Source of the DNA: Thermoleophilia bacterium
Lineage (GTDB): Bacteria; Actinomycetota; Thermoleophilia; Gaiellales; Gaiellaceae
Assembly: GCA_025936595.1 (NCBI GenBank)
Contig: JAICTB010000079.1
Span: 1-9,053 of the forward strand
Direction of reading: 5' to 3'
Length of the DNA stretch: 9,053 nucleotides
Shown here: in pieces, positions 6,632-9,053 of the stretch
Layout: every line of letters begins with the position of its first letter
Numbering within the stretch: position 1 is the first letter of the stretch
Notes under the pieces: model-generated
What the model was told of the DNA's origin: nothing
The model's database searches: none
What the model saw: only the letters and a program-made list of their open reading frames with translations
Program-made: the position numbers and the translations under genes

Positions 6632-7333
6632 ATGACCGAGCCGTCCCCCACGATCCTGCTCGTCGACGACGAAGACTCCGTCCGGAAGGTCCTGGCATTT
6701 CCCCTCGAGAAGGACGGATACACCGTCGTCCAGGCCTCCGACGGCGAGGAGGCGCTGCGAGAGTTCGCGGCGACGGACGTCGACCTCGTTGTTCTCGACA
6801 TCATGTTGCCGCGCCTCGACGGGCTGGAGGTCTGCAGGCGGCTGCGGGCGACGAGCACGGTGCCGATCATCATGCTGACCGCCCGAGACGACGAGCTCGA
6901 CAAGGTGATCGGGCTCGAGCTCGGCGCCGACGACTACATCACGAAGCCCTTCTCGATCCGCGAGTTTCGCTCGCGGGTCCGGGCGCTTCTGCGGCGGGCG
7001 AAGGCGCCGCACGTCGCCGGGGACGCGGGCGAGCGGATCGAGCACGAAGGCCTGACGATCGACGTGCCGCGGCGCTCGGTCGAGGTGCAGGGGCGGCCGG
7101 TGCAGCTGACGTATGTGGAGTTCGAGCTCCTGCGCACGCTCGCGAGCCAGCCGGGTCGTGTCTTCAGCCGCAGGATGCTGCTCGAGGCGCTCTGGAAGAG
7201 CGCCGACTACCGGGACCCACGGACGATCGACGTCCACGTCCGGCACCTGCGCGAGAAGCTCGAGCCGGAGCCGCGGACGCCGGAGTTCATCCTGACCGTG
7301 CGCGGCGTCGGCTACCGCTTCCGCGACCGGTGA
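6632..7333 (+). CDS. OmpR/PhoB-family DNA-binding response regulator
   Basis: A 233-residue transcription regulator, the usual length for the family. The receiver domain (about 7-120) has the acidic pocket Asp12/Asp13, phosphoacceptor Asp56 in VVLDIMLP, the switch Thr83 in MLTA and Lys105 in TKPF. A short linker leads to a winged-helix DNA-binding domain (about 135-231) with the typical QLTYVEFELLRTL (158-170), GRVFSRRMLLEALW (175-188), RTIDVHVRHLREKL (197-210) and GVGYRF (225-230). ATG 6632 is supported by the GAGGAG just upstream and by the MTEPSPTILLVDDE start; the frame continues open to 6560 but that part overlaps the divergent gene's coding sequence. It is translationally coupled to the next gene by a GTGA overlap. 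The arrangement with the kinase and an HtrA-like protease resembles mycobacterial MprA, though orthology cannot be shown from motifs alone. Confidence 0.96.
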   Translation: MTEPSPTILLVDDEDSVRKVLAFPLEKDGYTVVQASDGEEALREFAATDVDLVVLDIMLPRLDGLEVCRRLRATSTVPIIMLTARDDELDKVIGLELGADDYITKPFSIREFRSRVRALLRRAKAPHVAGDAGERIEHEGLTIDVPRRSVEVQGRPVQLTYVEFELLRTLASQPGRVFSRRMLLEALWKSADYRDPRTIDVHVRHLREKLEPEPRTPEFILTVRGVGYRFRDR

Positions 7334-8718
7334 GCCCGCTCCGGAGCGTCGGCGGGCGGCTCGCGCTCGCGCTCCTCGCCGTCGTCGCGGGTGTGCTCGC
7401 GATCGTGTACGTGATCGTCGTCCCGTCCTACCGCCACTCGCTCGAGAACACGGAGCTGAACGGGCTCGCGGCAGCCGTCGAGCGCGTGATCCCGGCCTTT
7501 CCCTCGGACCCGTCGCTGCAGCAGCAGTTCGCCTCGGAGGCGCAGCCGGAGGTGAACGCTCGCGTGATCGTGTTCGACCTGCTGGGCGCGCTGCCGGCAC
7601 CGCTCGTCCCGGTTGCCGACTCGAACCTGGAGAGCGATTCCAGCGACGTTCAGAACGACCGCATCGCCCTCGAGGCCATCCGCCACTCGACACTCGCCCG
7701 CGGCGTGATCACCCGCAACGATCAGTCCTACGCCGAGGTCGCCTACCCGGTGGGCTCGTCGGTGGTGCTGCTCTCGGCTTCCCTGCACGACCAGCTCCAG
7801 GCCGTCTCGGTGGTGCGCAGCCGCGTCTTTCTCGCCGGAGCGCTCGCCACGGGCTTCGCGGTTCTCCTCGCGTACGCGGGCGCAAGCCTCTTCACGCGCC
7901 GGATCAGGCTCCTCGAGGAGGCCGCCGAGCGGATCGCCGCGGGCGACTTCGAGGAGCCGGTGGTCGACCACGGCGCGGACGAGCTCGGGCAGCTTGCCCG
8001 GACGTTCGAGCGGATGCGGCTGCGACTCTCCACGCTCGACCGCGCCCGCGGCGAGTTCATCGCGAACGCGTCGCACGAGCTTCGAACGCCGCTCTTCTCG
8101 CTCGGCGGGTTCCTCGAGCTGCTCGACGACCCGGAGATGGACGATTCGACCCGCGAGGAGTTTCTGGCGCAGATGCGGGAGCAGGTCGCGCGCCTGACGA
8201 AGCTCGCGACCGACCTGCTTGACCTGTCGCGCCTCGATGCCGGCCGGCTCGCGGTCGCGCGGGAGACGATCGACCTCGCAGAGCTCGCGGACGAGCTCGC
8301 GGCCGAGTTCGGCCCCCGGGCCGCCGCCGCGGGGCATTCGCTGGAGACCATGGACGGCACGCCGATTCCGGCCCACGGGGACGCCGAACGGGTCCTCCAG
8401 GTGGGGCGGGTGCTCGTCGAGAACGCCCTGATCCATACGCCCGCCGGCACGAACGTGCGGCTCTCGGCCGAGACCGAGGGCGGCCGCGCGATGCTGACGG
8501 TGGCCGACGACGGGCCAGGTATCCCGGCGGAGGCGCACCGGCGGATCTTCGAGCGCTTTTCCCGCCTCGACGGCGCACGCGCCTCCGGCAGCGGCCTTGG
8601 CCTCGCGATCGCGCGCGAGCTGGCGGAGCTGATGGGCGGGCGCGTCGAGCTGGACGCGCGCGCCGGCTGGACGCGGTTCGTGGTCGTCCTGACCGCGGCG
8701 CCGGGCGATTCGACGTGA
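7330..8718 (+). CDS. Membrane sensor histidine kinase, partner of the upstream regulator
   Basis: A 462-residue sensor kinase with the classical layout: transmembrane helix 1 (about 10-32), an outer sensor region of about 130 residues (34-163), transmembrane helix 2 (166-188), a HAMP domain (about 189-240, with RRIRLLEEAAERIAAGDF), then the dimerisation domain with phosphoacceptor His249 in NASHELRTPL (246-255). The ATPase domain shows the N box (LVENALIHTP, Asn365), G1 (DDGPGIP, 393-399), F box (IFERFSRLD) and G2 (GSGLGLA, 420-426), all intact. The GTG start at 7330 overlaps the regulator's TGA stop (GTGA), a standard sign of coupled translation, and no separate ribosome binding site is seen. 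The outer sensor region matches no domain I recognise by eye; it lacks cysteines. HELRTP with this HAMP context is of the HPK1 type, as in MprB and PhoR. Confidence 0.96.
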   Translation: MSPLRSVGGRLALALLAVVAGVLAIVYVIVVPSYRHSLENTELNGLAAAVERVIPAFPSDPSLQQQFASEAQPEVNARVIVFDLLGALPAPLVPVADSNLESDSSDVQNDRIALEAIRHSTLARGVITRNDQSYAEVAYPVGSSVVLLSASLHDQLQAVSVVRSRVFLAGALATGFAVLLAYAGASLFTRRIRLLEEAAERIAAGDFEEPVVDHGADELGQLARTFERMRLRLSTLDRARGEFIANASHELRTPLFSLGGFLELLDDPEMDDSTREEFLAQMREQVARLTKLATDLLDLSRLDAGRLAVARETIDLAELADELAAEFGPRAAAAGHSLETMDGTPIPAHGDAERVLQVGRVLVENALIHTPAGTNVRLSAETEGGRAMLTVADDGPGIPAEAHRRIFERFSRLDGARASGSGLGLAIARELAELMGGRVELDARAGWTRFVVVLTAAPGDST

Positions 8719-8798
8719 AAACGCGCAAACTCCCTGTCTGAGCCAAATCTGCCGAAGCGGCCCGGTCGGCGCGCCGATGAATCATCTACAGTCCGGCG
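8719..8798 (+). promoter_or_regulatory. Intergenic region with possible promoter and 12-bp palindrome before the HtrA-like gene
   Basis: The longest non-coding stretch of the window, 80 bases, and locally A/T-richer at its beginning. TACAGT (8787-8792) fits the TANNNT -10 pattern and ends 6 bases before the GTG at 8799, predicting a leaderless or nearly leaderless message. A perfect 12-bp palindrome TCGGCGCGCCGA (8766-8777) ends 9 bases before that -10 box, where a -35 box or operator would lie. No terminator with a T-run follows the histidine kinase, so read-through from the two-component operon remains possible. Confidence 0.4.
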
Positions 8799-9053
8799 GT
8801 GCGTCCGAGCTCCCTCGTCCTCGCTCTCGTCGCGGCAGTCGTGGGCGGCGCGGTCGTCCTCGGGGCCGCGGCGGCAGCCGGATGGCTGCACACGGGCGGC
8901 ACGAAGACGGTTCTCGTCCCGCAGCCCGCGCCGACGGCGGGCGACGCGACGGGGCCGGTGCTCGTCGCCAAGCCGCTTGCCGGGAACGGCTTCCAGCCCG
9001 CGCAGATCTACCGGCAGCGCTCGGCCGGCGTCGTCACGATCGTCTCCTACTTC
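8799..9053 (+). CDS. HtrA/DegP-like membrane-anchored serine protease, N-terminus only
   Basis: Only the first 85 codons are in the window, in frame to the last base. The product begins with a signal anchor (about residues 4-29, SSLVLALVAAVVGGAVVLGA), a Pro/Thr/Gly-rich linker and then QIYRQRSAGVVTIVSYF, which matches the conserved entry into the trypsin-like domain of HtrA proteases (family S1C; compare IYE-ASPSVV-I). The catalytic His, Asp, Ser and any PDZ domain lie beyond the edge and cannot be checked. GTG 8799 gives a normal anchor; no Shine-Dalgarno is visible, fitting the leaderless promoter proposed upstream. Position after the regulator and sensor kinase matches mprA-mprB-pepD of mycobacteria and suggests a role in envelope protein quality control, probably under control of that pair. 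Confidence 0.8.
   Translation, partial: MRPSSLVLALVAAVVGGAVVLGAAAAAGWLHTGGTKTVLVPQPAPTAGDATGPVLVAKPLAGNGFQPAQIYRQRSAGVVTIVSYF

Noticed and set aside
6284..7693. 469-codon - strand frame opposite the response regulator
   Set aside because: It is an antisense shadow; the regulator's catalytic and DNA-binding motifs are in the + frame.
8745..8765. Short hairpin GCCG-AAG-CGGC after the histidine kinase as a terminator
   Set aside because: The stem is only four base pairs with no T-run, so it is too weak to call.
7312..8891. Long - strand frames opposite the histidine kinase
   Set aside because: They are low-complexity Arg/Ser/Ala translations with no recognisable domain, while the + frame has intact H, N, G1, F and G2 boxes.
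1..9053. CRISPR array, tRNA/rRNA genes, insertion sequences or phage genes
   Set aside because: No regularly spaced repeats, no RNA gene signatures, no transposase or integrase motifs and no terminal inverted repeats were seen; composition is uniform throughout.

Overview
This is a very G+C-rich, densely coding bacterial window with frequent GTG starts, and almost every third codon position is G or C. The gene content (transmembrane Ser/Thr kinase with a Thr-rich outer tail, MptB-like GT-C enzyme, class A PBP, response regulator/histidine kinase/HtrA trio) points to an actinobacterium. A deep-branching group such as Thermoleophilia is my guess, not something the window proves. Seven genes are visible, two of them cut by the window edges. 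No tRNA, rRNA, mobile element, CRISPR array or other sign of horizontal transfer was seen, and the longest non-coding stretch is 80 bases.

Layout: (1) 3-1127 (+), the transpeptidase half of a class A penicillin-binding protein, followed at once by (2) about 1151-2218 (+), a polytopic GT-C type glycosyltransferase of the actinobacterial mannosyltransferase type. (3) 2215-3531 (-), a transmembrane Ser/Thr protein kinase converging on gene 2; the two genes share the tetranucleotide CTAG as overlapping stop codons. (4) 3557-4723 (+), moeA for molybdenum cofactor synthesis, divergent from the kinase across only 25 bases that seem to hold two overlapping -10 elements. (5) 4728-6599 (-), a polytopic membrane protein with an M28 aminopeptidase-like domain that has lost most of its metal-site residues, converging on moeA with 4 bases between. 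(6) 6632-7333 and 7330-8718 (+), a response regulator and histidine kinase overlapping by GTGA, followed after 80 bases by (7) the start of an HtrA-like membrane-anchored serine protease, 8799 to the window end.

Most of the genes concern the cell envelope: cross-linking of peptidoglycan, assembly of envelope glycans, signalling across the membrane and protein quality control outside it. The regulator-kinase-HtrA order matches mycobacterial mprA-mprB-pepD, an envelope-stress module. The clearest unusual item is the M28-like protein, which keeps the fold signatures but looks catalytically dead. I did not find a clear new multi-gene system.
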